A stretch of DNA of 64,000 nt from Rhodopseudomonas palustris. Its GTDB lineage: Bacteria > Pseudomonadota > Alphaproteobacteria > Rhizobiales > Xanthobacteraceae. The DNA is taken from NCBI RefSeq assembly GCF_007005445.1, contig NZ_CP041387.1:1860001-1924000 (forward strand), read 5' to 3'. The position numbers were made by a program, and so were the translations under genes. Shown in pieces: positions 1 to 9,378 of the stretch. The notes under the pieces were generated by a model. The model worked only from the letters and a program-made list of their open reading frames with translations, searched no databases and was not told where the DNA came from. How positions within the stretch are numbered: the stretch's first letter is position 1; each line of letters starts with the position of its first letter.

Positions 1-1
1 C

Positions 2-91
2 GAACGCGAGGCGCCTGATCTGGTGATCGAAGAGCTTGCGGAACGGCATCTGGACTCGCTGGCGGAGACCGTCGTGTCGGACGGGCGATAG
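2..91 (+). CDS. C-terminal end of a gene cut by the window edge, possibly SGNH/AlgX-type acetyltransferase
   Basis: An open frame enters from the left edge and ends at the TAG at 89-91, giving 29 residues. The stretch PDLVIEELAERHL resembles the closing strand and helix of AlgX/AlgJ-like SGNH acyltransferases, which often end in a 'PDVVIxExxER' segment. That is a family resemblance over very few residues, so the identity is tentative. The frame has ordinary high-GC codon use. Nothing else about the protein can be seen from here. Confidence 0.45.
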   Translation, partial: EREAPDLVIEELAERHLDSLAETVVSDGR

Positions 92-109
92 GCCGGGCAA
101 ATGCCTGCG

Positions 110-286
110 TCAGCAGGAGGCGTACCAATCCGATGGGAACGGCAGCAACGGCCATTCGACCGAATTGTCGTTCGCCGCACGGCGCATCGTCGCCACCGCG
201 TTCGCGCGCACGACATTGTCCTGTGCGCTTTCCGCGACGGCGCCGCCGATCGAGTCCAGCAGCAGATCGTATTCGGCTTCGCTCAT
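110..286 (-). CDS. small hypothetical protein, 58 aa
   Basis: The ATG at 284-286 follows a good ribosome site (AGGGGAG about 8 bases upstream on the minus strand). The frame gives a 58-residue acidic-to-neutral protein starting MSEAEYDLLLDSIGGAV and ending in a Trp-rich tail (SVEWPLLPFPSDWYASC). There is no signal peptide or membrane segment. It converges with the gene ending at 91. I do not recognise the family; the short helical N-terminus and the RBS are the only reasons to call it a gene. Confidence 0.55.
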   Translation of the reverse strand: MSEAEYDLLLDSIGGAVAESAQDNVVRANAVATMRRAANDNSVEWPLLPFPSDWYASC

Positions 287-415
287 GGTCCGGCTCCCCT
301 GTCCGAACCGGAGTGTGTCAAGAACTGTTGTGGGCCCGGTTGAGCGGATCGCTACAATTTTAGCGACCGGCGGATTCGCACCGGATCGGCCGCTCCGGAT
401 GCATCGGACACCATG

Positions 416-447
416 AAAAAAAGCCGCCCCCGAAATGGAGGCGGCTC
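416..447 (-). terminator. Rho-independent terminator of the 475-837 gene
   Basis: On the minus strand a GC-rich stem (AGCCGCC pairing with GGCGGCT) is followed by a run of seven T. It lies 28 bases past the stop of the exported-protein gene at 475-837, exactly where its transcript should end. Confidence 0.8.
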
Positions 448-474
448 GATTCAGGCGCGTTGCTGAATGCAACG

Positions 475-837
475 TTACTGGCACAGATGCATCCGGCCGT
501 CCTCGCCGCGGAATGTTGTGCCCGGCAGGCAGACGAAGCCGTTGCGCTCGGCGTAGCTGCGCATGTCGTAGTCGCCCTGGTAGCCGGCCTGGAACGGCGC
601 GGTTGCGATCGCACCTGCAGCGCCGATCGCACCGCCGACCACGCCGGCGGCGACTTGACCCGGCCAGAACGCGTTGCTGTCGCGCCAATTGCGCTCCTGA
701 TAGCCCCGCTCCTGATAACCCTGGTGGCGATCGTAGAGCTGGCCCCGGGTGTGCGCCGGCTGCTGCGCGGAGGCGGCGGTCGTCACGGCGATGGCACCGG
801 CGAACAACGCGGCGGCAAAGGTGGTCGGCTTCAGCAT
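475..837 (-). CDS. small exported protein with glycine/alanine segment
   Basis: This 120-residue protein has a clear signal peptide (MLKPTTFAAALFAGAIAVTT, cleavage near ASA-QQP). The mature part begins with an Arg/Gln/Tyr-rich stretch with a repeated QERGYQERN motif. A hydrophobic Gly/Ala segment follows (about residues 61-82, AAGVVGGAIGAAGAI), and two cysteines lie near the C-terminus (FVCLPG and HLCQ), which could form a disulfide. It looks like the glycine-zipper envelope proteins common in Bradyrhizobium and Rhodopseudomonas, but no precise function can be given. A strong terminator follows at 416-447, so it is probably monocistronic. Confidence 0.8.
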   Translation of the reverse strand: MLKPTTFAAALFAGAIAVTTAASAQQPAHTRGQLYDRHQGYQERGYQERNWRDSNAFWPGQVAAGVVGGAIGAAGAIATAPFQAGYQGDYDMRSYAERNGFVCLPGTTFRGEDGRMHLCQ

Positions 838-1040
838 CTTTCGTCTCCCTCATTATGTCCGATGCCGACGCAACGAATGTCGGTGCGATAACGTTCCGGG
901 AGCAGGGGGAGGCCGAGTCACAGCGGCGTGACAGTTCGCCGTCGAGAGGGGCTGTCGCCCGGGGGATTCGATGCAGGCACGGTGTATTGTGCCCGCGACA
1001 GGTTGCGGGCTTTCAGGATCTGCGACCGATGAAGTGAAAA

Positions 1041-1115
1041 TGGCTCCCCGGGCCGGATTCGAACCAGCGACCAACCGGTTAACAGCCGGTTGCTCTACCA
1101 CTGAGCTACCAGGGA
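1041..1115 (-). tRNA. tRNA-Asn (GTT)
   Basis: Read on the minus strand, this folds as a complete cloverleaf of 75 nt including an encoded CCA end. The acceptor stem is TCCCTGG with CCGGGGA (one G-T wobble). The D-loop is AGCTCAGTGGTAGAGC. The anticodon loop CTGTTAA gives anticodon GTT, and the T-arm contains GGTTCGAATCC. The discriminator base is G, as expected for tRNA-Asn. Confidence 0.97.
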
Positions 1116-1368
1116 ACAAGCGAAGCTGGGCTTCGCGAGGCAGCGTATAACAAAGCCGTTCAACGTTGGAAAGCAGAAATCGGTCGATCGACACCGGCCG
1201 TTTCCGCCGCAACGCAGCGGCGAGCCGTTGTGACGGCGAGGGCTATGTAGGGGATGATTTGCGCCGCGTGAAGCCCCTTCTGCACCAAATCTGTTGAGTG
1301 CGGCGGCATGTTGCGTTTTTGGCGGCGTTGCATCATGGATGACGCGGGTTTCACGCAGGGGATCGAGG

Positions 1369-2034
1369 ATGTTGGAATTCGAGCGCGCGCGGCAAAACAT
1401 GGTCGACGGCCAAATCCGGCCCGCCAGCGTGACGGATTGGCGAATCATCGATGCGATGCGGGCGCTGCCTCGCGAGGCGTTCGTTCCCGAATCGAAACGC
1501 GAACTGGTGTATCTCGATCTCGATCTGGAGATCGAGGGCAGCGATGGCCGCAAGCATTTCCTCCTCAACCCGATCATGACCGCACGCCTGCTGCAGGCTG
1601 CCGAGATCGAGCGCGACGACCGCGTGCTCGTGGTCGGCTGCCCGACCGGCTATATCGCTGCGGTGGCGGCCAGGCTGGCGACCCGGGTCACCACCACGAT
1701 CGACGATGAGGCGCTGGCGCAGCGCATCCGCTCGACGCTGCCGGCGCTCGGCCTCCCTCATGTCAGTGTCCGTGTCGCGGAAGCGGCGAAGGGTGATCTG
1801 CATAACGCGCCATTCGACGCGATTTTGTTGTGCGGCGCCACCGAGGTCGAGCCGACCATGCTGTACGAGCAGCTCAAGCTCGGCGGTCGGCTGGTCGGTG
1901 CGTTCGCCCAGGGCAAGCCGCAGCGGGTGACGACGGTCACGCGGTCCCATGGCGACTTCGGCGCTCGCGTTCTGTTCGACGCGCTGGTTCCGGTGTTGCC
2001 CGGACTGGAGCGCGCACCGGCCTTTGAATTCTGA
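1369..2034 (+). CDS. pcm: protein-L-isoaspartate O-methyltransferase family protein (divergent)
   Basis: The 221-residue protein has a Rossmann methyltransferase fold of the PCMT family. It has the N-terminal helix ARQNMVDGQIRP, an AFVP motif near residue 37, SAM motif I at residues 87-95 (LVVGCPTGY) and the late motif YEQLKLGGRLVG. I chose the ATG at 1369 because conserved sequence begins there. Classical Pcm enzymes repair isoaspartyl residues using SAM. Here the substrate loop that normally reads QTISQP is replaced by HFLLNP, and motif I is altered. The true substrate is therefore uncertain. A Pcm-like gene directly upstream of tolC is a recurring alphaproteobacterial arrangement; tolC starts 209 bases downstream. 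Confidence 0.85.
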   Translation: MLEFERARQNMVDGQIRPASVTDWRIIDAMRALPREAFVPESKRELVYLDLDLEIEGSDGRKHFLLNPIMTARLLQAAEIERDDRVLVVGCPTGYIAAVAARLATRVTTTIDDEALAQRIRSTLPALGLPHVSVRVAEAAKGDLHNAPFDAILLCGATEVEPTMLYEQLKLGGRLVGAFAQGKPQRVTTVTRSHGDFGARVLFDALVPVLPGLERAPAFEF

Positions 2035-2243
2035 TCGGTCGGGAAAATTCTATCGAGGAATCATACCTGTGGCGCGAATGCCCCAGCTCGGAAGTTTCGT
2101 TGCAGTCCGAGGACGGGGGGTTTCTTCGGCCAATCCGGTGTCTTATGGTGAGGACGGACTTACCGGACAATGTTCGGCCATGCGCATGGCGTTCGGCCCC
2201 GGAGAGTCCGGTGTGGGGAAAAGTTCAGGATTGGATTGCCAGA

Positions 2244-3635
2244 ATGGATGGGCTTAAGCGGATTTCCGGCCTTGCGGCTGCCGGCATCGTTCTGGCTTGC
2301 GTGTCGCAGACAGCAGCTCGCGCGGACACCATCGAAGGGGCGCTGATCCGCGCCTACCAGACCAATCCCCAGCTCAATGCGCAACGCGCCTCGGTGCGCG
2401 CCACGGACGAATCGGTTCCCCAAGCGTTGTCAGGCTACCGGCCGAAGGTGTCCGTTACCGCCAGCGGCGGTTATCAATATACCGACGTGATTTCGTCGGT
2501 GGGCGGCAATCAGTTTCATCTCAACGGCACGCAAATCCCGCGCTCGGTCGGCGTGACCGCGTCCCAGACGCTGTTCAACGGCAATCAGACTGGGAACCGT
2601 ACCCGTGCGGCGGAGAGCCAGGTTTCCTCGGCACGCGAAGGCCTGCGTGTGCTGGAACAGTCGGTGCTGCTGTCGGCGGCCACCATCTACATGGATTACC
2701 TGCGCGACTCGGCGACACTGGAAGTGCAGCGGTCGAACGTGCGGGTTCTCGAGCAGACGCTGCGGCAGACCAACGACCGCTTCAACGTCGGCGAGGTGAC
2801 CCGCACCGACGTGGCGCAGTCGCAGGCGCAGCTCGCTGCCGGCAACACCCAGCAGCTCGCCGCCGAATCCACCCTGACCACCACCCGGTCGAACTACCGC
2901 CGCATCATTGGCAACGAACCGGGCAATCTGGCGCCGGGCTCGCCGGTCGACCGCTATCTGCCGAGCACCTTGGCGCAGGCGATCAATCTGGCGCTGGTCG
3001 AGAACCCGAACGTCACCGCCGCGATGTACGGCATCGACGTCAGCTACCTGAACGTGAAGATCAACGAAGGTGCGCTGTTTCCGACCCTGACGCTGCAGGC
3101 GAGCGCGCAGCAGTCGTGGGAACCGTCGATCTCATCACCGCGGCAGTTCCTGGCTTCGGGTGTGGCGCAGCTCTCGATCCCGATCTACCAGGGCGGCGGC
3201 GAATACGCGCTGATCCGGCAGTCGAAGGAAACTCTGGCGCAGCAGCGTCTCAACCTCGAACAGGTGCGCGACCAGACCCGCGCCAGCGTGGTGCAGGCGT
3301 GGGGCCAGCTTCAGGCGGCCAAGGCACAGGTCTCGTCGGCACAGTCGCAGGTGAAGGCCTCGGAGATCGCGCTCAATGGCGTCCGCGAAGAAGCCCGCGC
3401 CGGCCAGCGTACCACGCTCGACGTGTTGAACGCGCAGCAGGCGCTGGTGAATGCCCGCGTCGCGCTGGTGACAGCCCAGCACGACCGTGTGGTCGCGTCC
3501 TATGCCGTACTGAATGCGATCGGCCGGCTGTCGCCGCAGGTGCTCGGCCTGAAGACCAACGTCTATGATCCCAGCGTGCACTATCATCAGGTGCGCGATA
3601 GCTGGGGCGGCGTTCGGACTCCCGACGGCCGCTGA
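2244..3635 (+). CDS. tolC: TolC-family outer-membrane efflux channel
   Basis: This 463-residue protein starts with a signal peptide (MDGLKRISGLAAAGIVLACV, cleavage near ARA-DTI). Two outer-membrane efflux (OEP) repeats follow, each made of long heptad-rich helices, for example TLEVQRSNVRVLEQTLRQTN and QLQAAKAQVSSAQSQVKASE, separated by membrane beta-strands. Length and layout match the TolC/AggA family. It would trimerise into the outer-membrane exit duct for RND pumps and type I secretion. The ATG at 2244 is chosen because the signal peptide begins there; upstream in-frame codons would add a non-hydrophobic tail. No pump genes are adjacent, which is normal for a shared TolC. Confidence 0.95.
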   Translation: MDGLKRISGLAAAGIVLACVSQTAARADTIEGALIRAYQTNPQLNAQRASVRATDESVPQALSGYRPKVSVTASGGYQYTDVISSVGGNQFHLNGTQIPRSVGVTASQTLFNGNQTGNRTRAAESQVSSAREGLRVLEQSVLLSAATIYMDYLRDSATLEVQRSNVRVLEQTLRQTNDRFNVGEVTRTDVAQSQAQLAAGNTQQLAAESTLTTTRSNYRRIIGNEPGNLAPGSPVDRYLPSTLAQAINLALVENPNVTAAMYGIDVSYLNVKINEGALFPTLTLQASAQQSWEPSISSPRQFLASGVAQLSIPIYQGGGEYALIRQSKETLAQQRLNLEQVRDQTRASVVQAWGQLQAAKAQVSSAQSQVKASEIALNGVREEARAGQRTTLDVLNAQQALVNARVALVTAQHDRVVASYAVLNAIGRLSPQVLGLKTNVYDPSVHYHQVRDSWGGVRTPDGR

Positions 3636-3928
3636 TTGCGGCCGCGGCTCGCGCACGGGACTTTGCCCGGGCGCGTTTGCTTGCAAACAACTAATCGGCT
3701 GCCTACCGTTGCTTGGATCGTCGTGACGATTCGAGTCGGATTCACGCTCGTGTTTCGCGGTGCTCGACGTCGTTGTGCGTCGGGCGGACCTCGGAGCGTC
3801 CCGTAGTTGAAGCTGGGGACAAGTCCTGCTTCCAACGCGAAACCCGGCGACGCCGATCGGGAACCGGTCTCTCCCGTAGAGCTTTGATGTTACAACGCCG
3901 GGAAGGGCGTGATGATGTGGAGTCGGAG

Positions 3929-4714
3929 ATGACGCAGCCTGCAAAGGCGCAAGAGCCTTCCATGGAGGAGATTCTGGCGTCGATCCGTCGCATCATTGCC
4001 GATGACGAAGCCAAACCCGCGACCCCGGCACCTGCGCCGGCGGCCGTTGCCCCGAAGCCGGAGCCGCCCAAGCCGGCTCCCCCGCCGAGCAAGCCCGCGG
4101 TCATGACCCCACCTCCGTCTGCACCGAGCCCGGTGGCGCAAGCCGCGCCGCCCAAGCCCGCCGCCGCCCCGAAGCCGGCACCTCCGCCGATGCCTGCCGA
4201 GGCGGAGAGCAACAGCCAGGACGACATCGATGCGCTGCTGGCTGGCCTCGACGCCGACACCACCGAGGAAGAAGTCCGGCCTTCGCAACCAGACGGTGAC
4301 GTGCTCGAACTGACCGACGAAATGGCGCTGCCGGAGCCCGAACCCGAGCCCGAACCGACTCCACCACCGCCGCCACCGTCTCCGGTTCAGAGGGCACCGA
4401 TCGAGGACGACATCGAGTTTGCCGAAGCGGCGCCTAAGCCGCGCGCGCCCGAACCGGCCTACGAGCCACCGCCCGCCGCCGCCTGGAGCGAGGAGCCGCA
4501 GCAACCGATCCTGTCGCGCACCACCGCCGCTGCGGTGGAATCTGCGTTCAATTCGCTCGCCACCACTGTGCTCAGCAACAACGCCCGGACCCTCGAGGAT
4601 CTGGTCAAGGAGATGCTGCGCCCGATGCTGAAGGCTTGGCTCGACGACAATCTGCCGACGCTGGTCGAGCGGATCGTCCGCCAGGAAATCGAGCGGGTCT
4701 CGCGCGGGCGCTGA
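3929..4714 (+). CDS. popZ: PopZ-type polar organizing protein (DUF2497)
   Basis: The 261-residue protein has the three-part layout of PopZ. A short N-terminal helix (SMEEILASIRRIIADDEA, about residues 11-28) binds client proteins. A long Pro/Ala/Glu-rich disordered linker follows (about residues 30-190). The C-terminal helices (VKEMLRPMLKAWLDDNLP and LVERIVRQEIERVSRGR) drive oligomerisation. PopZ anchors the chromosome origin and recruits cell-cycle proteins at the pole in Caulobacter, where it is about 177 residues; the linker here is much longer. The ATG at 3929 has GGAG just upstream. valS follows 141 bases downstream, a placement common in alphaproteobacteria. Confidence 0.9.
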   Translation: MTQPAKAQEPSMEEILASIRRIIADDEAKPATPAPAPAAVAPKPEPPKPAPPPSKPAVMTPPPSAPSPVAQAAPPKPAAAPKPAPPPMPAEAESNSQDDIDALLAGLDADTTEEEVRPSQPDGDVLELTDEMALPEPEPEPEPTPPPPPPSPVQRAPIEDDIEFAEAAPKPRAPEPAYEPPPAAAWSEEPQQPILSRTTAAAVESAFNSLATTVLSNNARTLEDLVKEMLRPMLKAWLDDNLPTLVERIVRQEIERVSRGR

Positions 4715-4722
4715 GCCCGTTT

Positions 4723-4743
4723 GGCGGAGGCGCTGCCTCCGCC
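4723..4743 (+). terminator. hairpin after popZ (weak terminator candidate)
   Basis: A perfect 9-bp stem (GGCGGAGGC with GCCTCCGCC) closes a 3-base loop eight bases past the popZ stop. There is no T-run, so it may slow polymerase or stabilise the transcript end rather than terminate fully. Confidence 0.4.
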
Positions 4744-4768
4744 TGATCCAATGGACCGGCCTCCATTG

Positions 4769-4798
4769 TTGACTTGCGGCGCGCCGGAAGGTTTCTAG
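4769..4798 (+). promoter_or_regulatory. candidate sigma-70 promoter for valS
   Basis: TTGACT at 4769-4774 and TTCTAG at 4793-4798 are separated by 18 bases, 58 bases before the valS start. The -35 is close to consensus and the -10 is weaker. It fits a housekeeping promoter for valS downstream of the popZ hairpin. Confidence 0.35.
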
Positions 4799-4855
4799 CG
4801 TCGTCCAACGAGCGCGTTCGCGGCCCGGCGACGCGCCTTTTTTGATTGCAGCGCC

Positions 4856-7729
4856 ATGATCGAGAAAACCTACCAGCCAGCCGACATCGAGGCCCGCATT
4901 TCGCGCGCCTGGGAAGACGCGGAGGCCTTCAAGGCCGGCCGTCCGGATCGCTGCGACGCCGTCCCGTACTCGATCGTGATTCCGCCGCCGAACGTCACCG
5001 GCTCGTTGCACATGGGCCATGCGCTCAACAACACGCTGCAGGACATCCTGTGCCGGTTCGAGCGGATGCGCGGTCGCGACGTGCTGTGGCAGCCCGGCAC
5101 CGACCACGCCGGCATCGCCACCCAGATGGTGGTCGAGCGCCAGCTGATGGAGCGCCAGGAGCCGAGCCGCCGCGACATGGGCCGCGCCAAGTTCCTGGAC
5201 CGGGTCTGGCAATGGAAGGCCGAGAGCGGCGGCGTGATCGTCAACCAGCTCAAGCGGCTCGGCGCGTCGTGCGATTGGTCGCGCGAGCGCTTCACGATGG
5301 ACGAGGGGCTGTCCCGCGCCGTCGCCAAGGTGTTCGTCGAGCTGCACCGCCAGGGCCTGATCTACAAGGACAAGCGGCTGGTCAATTGGGATCCGAAGCT
5401 GCTGACCGCGATCTCGGATCTGGAGGTCCAGCAGATCGAGGTGAAGGGCAGCCTCTGGCATCTGCGCTATCCGATCGAAGGCAAGACCTTCGATCCGGCC
5501 GATCCGTCGACCTTCATCGTGGTCGCGACCACGCGTCCAGAAACCATGCTGGGCGACAGCGCGGTTGCGGTGAATCCGGAAGACGAGCGCTATACGCATC
5601 TGATCGGCAAGCATGTCGTCCTGCCGCTGGTCGGCCGTCGGATTCCGATCGTGGCCGACGAGTACTCCGATCCCGAGAAGGGCTCGGGCGCGGTGAAGAT
5701 CACGCCTGCCCACGACTTCAACGACTTCGAGGTCGGCAAGCGGCACCATCTGCCGCAGATCAACGTGCTCGACATCGAGGGCAAGATCTCGGTCGCCGAC
5801 AACAGCGCCTATCTCGAAGGCCTGCCGGAAGGCGCCCGCGAATTCGCCGAGGAGATCGAGGGTACCGACCGTTTCGCCGCGCGCAAGATGATCGTGGCGC
5901 GGCTCGATGATTTCGGCTTCCTGGAGAAGATCGAGCCCAACGTCCACATGGTGCCGCATGGCGACCGGTCCGGCGTGGTGATCGAGCCGTTCCTCACCGA
6001 CCAGTGGTACGTCGACGCCAAGACGCTGGCGCAGCCGGCGATTGCCGCGGTGCGCTCGGGCGAGACCAGCTTCGTTCCGAAGAACTGGGAGAAGACCTAC
6101 TTCGAGTGGATGGAGAACATCCAGCCGTGGTGCATCTCACGCCAGCTTTGGTGGGGTCACCAGATCCCGGCGTGGTATGGCCCGGACGGCAAGGTGTTCG
6201 TCGCCGAGACCGAGGAAGAGGCGGTCGGCAACGCGCTCGGCTACTACGTCGAGCAGGAAGTGATCACGCCGGCGCAGGCCCACGACATGGCGGTCGATCC
6301 GGTCAAGCGCGAGGGCTTCATCACCCGCGACGAGGACGTGCTCGACACCTGGTTCTCCTCGGCACTGTGGCCGTTCTCGACGCTCGGCTGGCCGGACGAG
6401 ACACCCGAGCTCGATCGCTACTACCCAACCGACGTGCTGGTCACCGGCTTCGACATCATCTTCTTCTGGGTCGCCCGGATGATGATGATGGGCCTGCACT
6501 TCATGGACGACGTGCCGTTCCCGACCGTCTACATCCACGCCCTCGTTCGCGACGAGAAGGGCGCCAAGATGTCGAAGTCGAAGGGCAACGTCATCGATCC
6601 GCTCAACCTGATCGACCAGTACGGCGCCGACGCCCTGCGTTTCACGCTGGCCGCGATGGCGGCGCAGGGCCGCGACATCAAGCTCGCGACCTCCCGCGTC
6701 GAAGGCTATCGCAACTTCGCCACCAAGCTCTGGAACGCCTGCCGCTTCGCCGAGATGAACGGCTGCGCGGCGCCGAAGGATTTCGATTTCACCGCGGCCA
6801 AGGACACGCTCAACCGCTGGATCGCGCACGAGACCGTGCGGGCGGTGCGCGAAGTCACCGAGGCGATCGAATCCTATCGCTTCAACGACGCCGCCGAAGC
6901 CGCGTATCGCTTCGTCTGGAACGTGTATTGCGATTGGTATCTCGAACTCGCCAAGCCGGTGCTGATGGGCGAGGACGGCGCCGCCAAGACCGAGACCCGT
7001 GCGATGGTGGCGTGGGCGCGCGACGAAATCCTGAAGATCCTGCATCCGTTCATGCCGTTCATCACCGAAGAGCTTTGGGCGGTGACGGCATCGCGCGACG
7101 GCTTGCTGGCGCTGGCGCCGTGGTCGCGCAAGACGGGGATGTCTGACGAAGAGATGTCGATGCTGGTCGCCTCGGCCGCGACCGACCCGATGGCCGGGCC
7201 GGCGATGCTGTCTATTCCCGAGCCGGAGACACCGGATTTCACCGACGATGCGGCCGAAGCCGAAATCGGCTGGGTGGTCGATCTCGTCACCGCGATCCGT
7301 TCGGTGCGCGCCGAGATGAACATCGTGCCGTCGACCCTGACGCCGCTGGTGCTGGCCGGCGCCTCTGCCGACACCAATGCGCGGGCGAGCCGCTGGAGCG
7401 ACGTGATCAAGCGGCTGGCGCGGGTCGGCGAGATCTCGTTCGCGGACGCCGCCCCGCAAGGCGCCGTGCAGCTCCTGGTGCGCGGCGAGGTCGCGGCGCT
7501 GCCCTTGAAGGGCGTGGTGGATTTCGCCGCTGAGCAGGTGCGGCTCGAGAAGGAGCTCGGCAAGGCCGAAGCCGACATCAAGCGCGCCGAGGCGAAGCTG
7601 GCGAACGAGAAGTTCGTCGCCAATGCCGCCGAGGAAGTGGTCGAGGAAGAACGCGAGAAGCGCGAGGCCGCGCTCGCCCGCAAGGTCAAGATCCTCGAAG
7701 CGCTGCTGCGGCTGAAGAACGCGTCGTAG
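4856..7729 (+). CDS. valS: valyl-tRNA synthetase
   Basis: The 957-residue class I aminoacyl-tRNA synthetase charges tRNA-Val with valine. Its HIGH signature is HMGH at residues 52-55 within [17 protein letters not shown]. The KMSKS loop is at residues 571-575. The editing (CP1) domain lies between them and includes [10 protein letters not shown]. The anticodon-binding domain follows, and the last about 65 residues form a charged coiled-coil ([20 protein letters not shown]), the ValS tRNA-arm. Length is normal for the family. The start at 4856 is the first ATG and gives the usual N-terminus [12 protein letters not shown]. Confidence 0.98.
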   Translation: MIEKTYQPADIEARISRAWEDAEAFKAGRPDRCDAVPYSIVIPPPNVTGSLHMGHALNNTLQDILCRFERMRGRDVLWQPGTDHAGIATQMVVERQLMERQEPSRRDMGRAKFLDRVWQWKAESGGVIVNQLKRLGASCDWSRERFTMDEGLSRAVAKVFVELHRQGLIYKDKRLVNWDPKLLTAISDLEVQQIEVKGSLWHLRYPIEGKTFDPADPSTFIVVATTRPETMLGDSAVAVNPEDERYTHLIGKHVVLPLVGRRIPIVADEYSDPEKGSGAVKITPAHDFNDFEVGKRHHLPQINVLDIEGKISVADNSAYLEGLPEGAREFAEEIEGTDRFAARKMIVARLDDFGFLEKIEPNVHMVPHGDRSGVVIEPFLTDQWYVDAKTLAQPAIAAVRSGETSFVPKNWEKTYFEWMENIQPWCISRQLWWGHQIPAWYGPDGKVFVAETEEEAVGNALGYYVEQEVITPAQAHDMAVDPVKREGFITRDEDVLDTWFSSALWPFSTLGWPDETPELDRYYPTDVLVTGFDIIFFWVARMMMMGLHFMDDVPFPTVYIHALVRDEKGAKMSKSKGNVIDPLNLIDQYGADALRFTLAAMAAQGRDIKLATSRVEGYRNFATKLWNACRFAEMNGCAAPKDFDFTAAKDTLNRWIAHETVRAVREVTEAIESYRFNDAAEAAYRFVWNVYCDWYLELAKPVLMGEDGAAKTETRAMVAWARDEILKILHPFMPFITEELWAVTASRDGLLALAPWSRKTGMSDEEMSMLVASAATDPMAGPAMLSIPEPETPDFTDDAAEAEIGWVVDLVTAIRSVRAEMNIVPSTLTPLVLAGASADTNARASRWSDVIKRLARVGEISFADAAPQGAVQLLVRGEVAALPLKGVVDFAAEQVRLEKELGKAEADIKRAEAKLANEKFVANAAEEVVEEEREKREAALARKVKILEALLRLKNAS

Positions 7730-7750
7730 GCGCTTGTCTAAATCACAGCC

Positions 7751-7792
7751 GTCATCCTGAAGAGCTCGCGCAGCGAGCCCGAAGGATGATGC
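7751..7792. repeat. intergenic palindrome (GTCATCCTGA...family)
   Basis: This imperfect palindrome begins GTCATCCTGA, contains the inner dyad GCTCGCGCAGCGAGC, and ends GAAGGATGATG. It sits directly after valS. A related element lies at 57251-57356, so it belongs to the short mobile-like palindromes scattered through this genome group. Confidence 0.65.
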
Positions 7793-7895
7793 TTCGGTGA
7801 CAGGCGACGCGACGTAGTGCGTTGCTGTTGATCCGCGCCAAGGACGCGTGTGATCCGCTTTGTGTAGCATCGGCGACCTCAATGGGAACGTTCCG

Positions 7896-8450
7896 ATGCT
7901 CGCCTTTCTCAAGCTGCTGATTTCGTTCGCGCCGTGGTTGTCATTCCTGATCATCGCCCGCGACACGCTGTTGCGGGTGGAGATCGGCGTCGCACTGGCG
8001 CTGACCGTGGTGATGGGGGTGTTGAAGCTCCATCGCGGCATTATTCTGTGGGTCGGCGTGGTATTCTTTGGGGCCGCGACCATCGCGGTAATGGGCTTCC
8101 ATGACACCTGGACGTTGCGCCATCTCGGCGTCCTGGCAAACGGCGCGCTGGCAGCCGGTGCCTGGCTGACGATTCTGCTCGGCAAGCCGTTCACGCTGGA
8201 CTACGCTAGGGAGCACGTCGATCCGGCGGTCTGGAACGATCCGAAATTCATCCGCATCAACGTGCTGATGACCGGAATCTGGGCGACGGCTTTCACCATC
8301 AATGCGGTGCTGGCATTCGGCAAGATGGAGCAGGTCGCACTGCCCGAACTCGCCTACGAGCTGATCTCTTACGCGGTGCTGATCGGCACCGCGATGTTCA
8401 CGGTCTGGTATCCCGAACATCTGCGGCGGGCGCGGGCGGCGGCAAGCTGA
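7896..8450 (+). CDS. polytopic inner-membrane protein
   Basis: The 184-residue protein has about six hydrophobic helices: FLKLLISFAPWLSFLIIA, EIGVALALTVVMGVL, ILWVGVVFFGAATIAVMG, LGVLANGALAAGAWLTILL, LMTGIWATAFTINAVLAF and LAYELISYAVLIGTAMFTVW. The loop PFTLDYAREHVDPAVWNDPKF between helices 4 and 5 is the most polar part and may be the conserved functional face. In size and helix count it resembles YciB/septation-protein-A-like families, but I cannot confirm that. The ATG at 7896 is the only ATG near the frame start; a TTG at 7860 would add 12 unconvincing residues. It stands alone between two repeat-bearing spacers. Confidence 0.8.
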   Translation: MLAFLKLLISFAPWLSFLIIARDTLLRVEIGVALALTVVMGVLKLHRGIILWVGVVFFGAATIAVMGFHDTWTLRHLGVLANGALAAGAWLTILLGKPFTLDYAREHVDPAVWNDPKFIRINVLMTGIWATAFTINAVLAFGKMEQVALPELAYELISYAVLIGTAMFTVWYPEHLRRARAAAS

Positions 8451-8477
8451 GGCCGTAGCGCTGCGCCGCAAACAAAC

Positions 8478-8580
8478 GTCACCCTCCGCGAAAGCGGAGG
8501 GCCCAGTATCCCAGAGCGCCCGTTACTTAGCCGCAGCGCTCTGCAATACTGGGTCGCCCGGACAAGCCGGGCGATGACCG
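8478..8580. repeat. compound intergenic palindrome
   Basis: Two nested dyads are present. CCCTCCGC-GAAA-GCGGAGGG is a near-perfect hairpin at the left. CCCAGTAT ... ATACTGGG frames the centre, and CGCCCGGACAAGCCGGGCG ends the block. The CCCTCCGC hairpin recurs in opposite orientation at 10983-11010. The block lies between convergent genes and could end both transcripts. Confidence 0.65.
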
Positions 8581-8603
8581 GTTTTGTTGAGGGCCAGCTT
8601 CGA

Positions 8604-9230
8604 TCAAATTGATCGCGGAAACGGCTTGCTCAAGAACCGAGATCCCGCCATCCCATAGCGCCACGGATAGTCGGCCGCCTTTGTGATGCCGATGCGCGGG
8701 CCGGTGGTGATCTCCGGCGTGGTGATCCGGCGATGGATCGCGAACGGTGCGGCATCGAGCGGCAGACCGTTGTGGACGATGGTGATGCCGAGCGCCTGCG
8801 CGAGCTTACCAGGGCCGGAGCACAGGCTGCGGTCGTCGTCGAGGCCGCGGCGGACCCGCATTTCCGTCAGACCGTGGGTCGGCTCGAGCGCGCGGATCAG
8901 CACCGCACTGGCGGAGCCTTCCGGTTCGCAGACGACATTGACGCACCAATGGATGCCGTAGGAGCGATAGACGTAGGCGAAGCCCGGCGGGCCGAACATC
9001 ACCTGGTTGCGCGGTGTCGGCCCGCCATAGGAATGCGCCGCCGGATCTGTGTGGTGATAGGCCTCGACCTCGACGATGACGCCGCCGGCGCCGCGGAACA
9101 GCAGCGTCGCGCCGATAAGCTCGGGCGCGACCTCGTGGACGCTGCGAGCAAAGAAGCGGCGCGCCAGCAGCGGGCCGAGGGCGGGATGTGTTCCGTCCGA
9201 AGAGCGGTTCGGAACGCGGGACTTGGTCAT
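8604..9230 (-). CDS. 3-methyladenine DNA glycosylase (AAG/MPG family)
   Basis: This 208-residue protein matches the MPG family, which removes alkylated purines from DNA. Recognisable segments are [19 protein letters not shown] near the N-terminus, the catalytic region [19 protein letters not shown] with the conserved Glu-Ala-Tyr, and the active-site block [20 protein letters not shown] followed by GIHWCVNVV. The late motif [13 protein letters not shown] completes the fold. The ATG at 9230 keeps the conserved core plus a short tail. An upstream ATG at 9287 would add 19 Pro/Ala-rich residues and cannot be excluded. It runs opposite to its neighbours and is divergent from lipA. Confidence 0.9.
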   Translation of the reverse strand: MTKSRVPNRSSDGTHPALGPLLARRFFARSVHEVAPELIGATLLFRGAGGVIVEVEAYHHTDPAAHSYGGPTPRNQVMFGPPGFAYVYRSYGIHWCVNVVCEPEGSASAVLIRALEPTHGLTEMRVRRGLDDDRSLCSGPGKLAQALGITIVHNGLPLDAAPFAIHRRITTPEITTGPRIGITKAADYPWRYGMAGSRFLSKPFPRSI

Positions 9231-9378
9231 CGGAGAGGTTCGCTCGGGCGCGGCCGGCGCGGGGCGCAATGCGTTCAATTCGAGCATTATTCCAAGGGAT
9301 AACGGCCTGCAAGCGGCGTGGGTTGCGGGACGGGGGCGGCCGGATTAGGTAGGGTTCTCGCGCAAACCCAGGCAGCTC

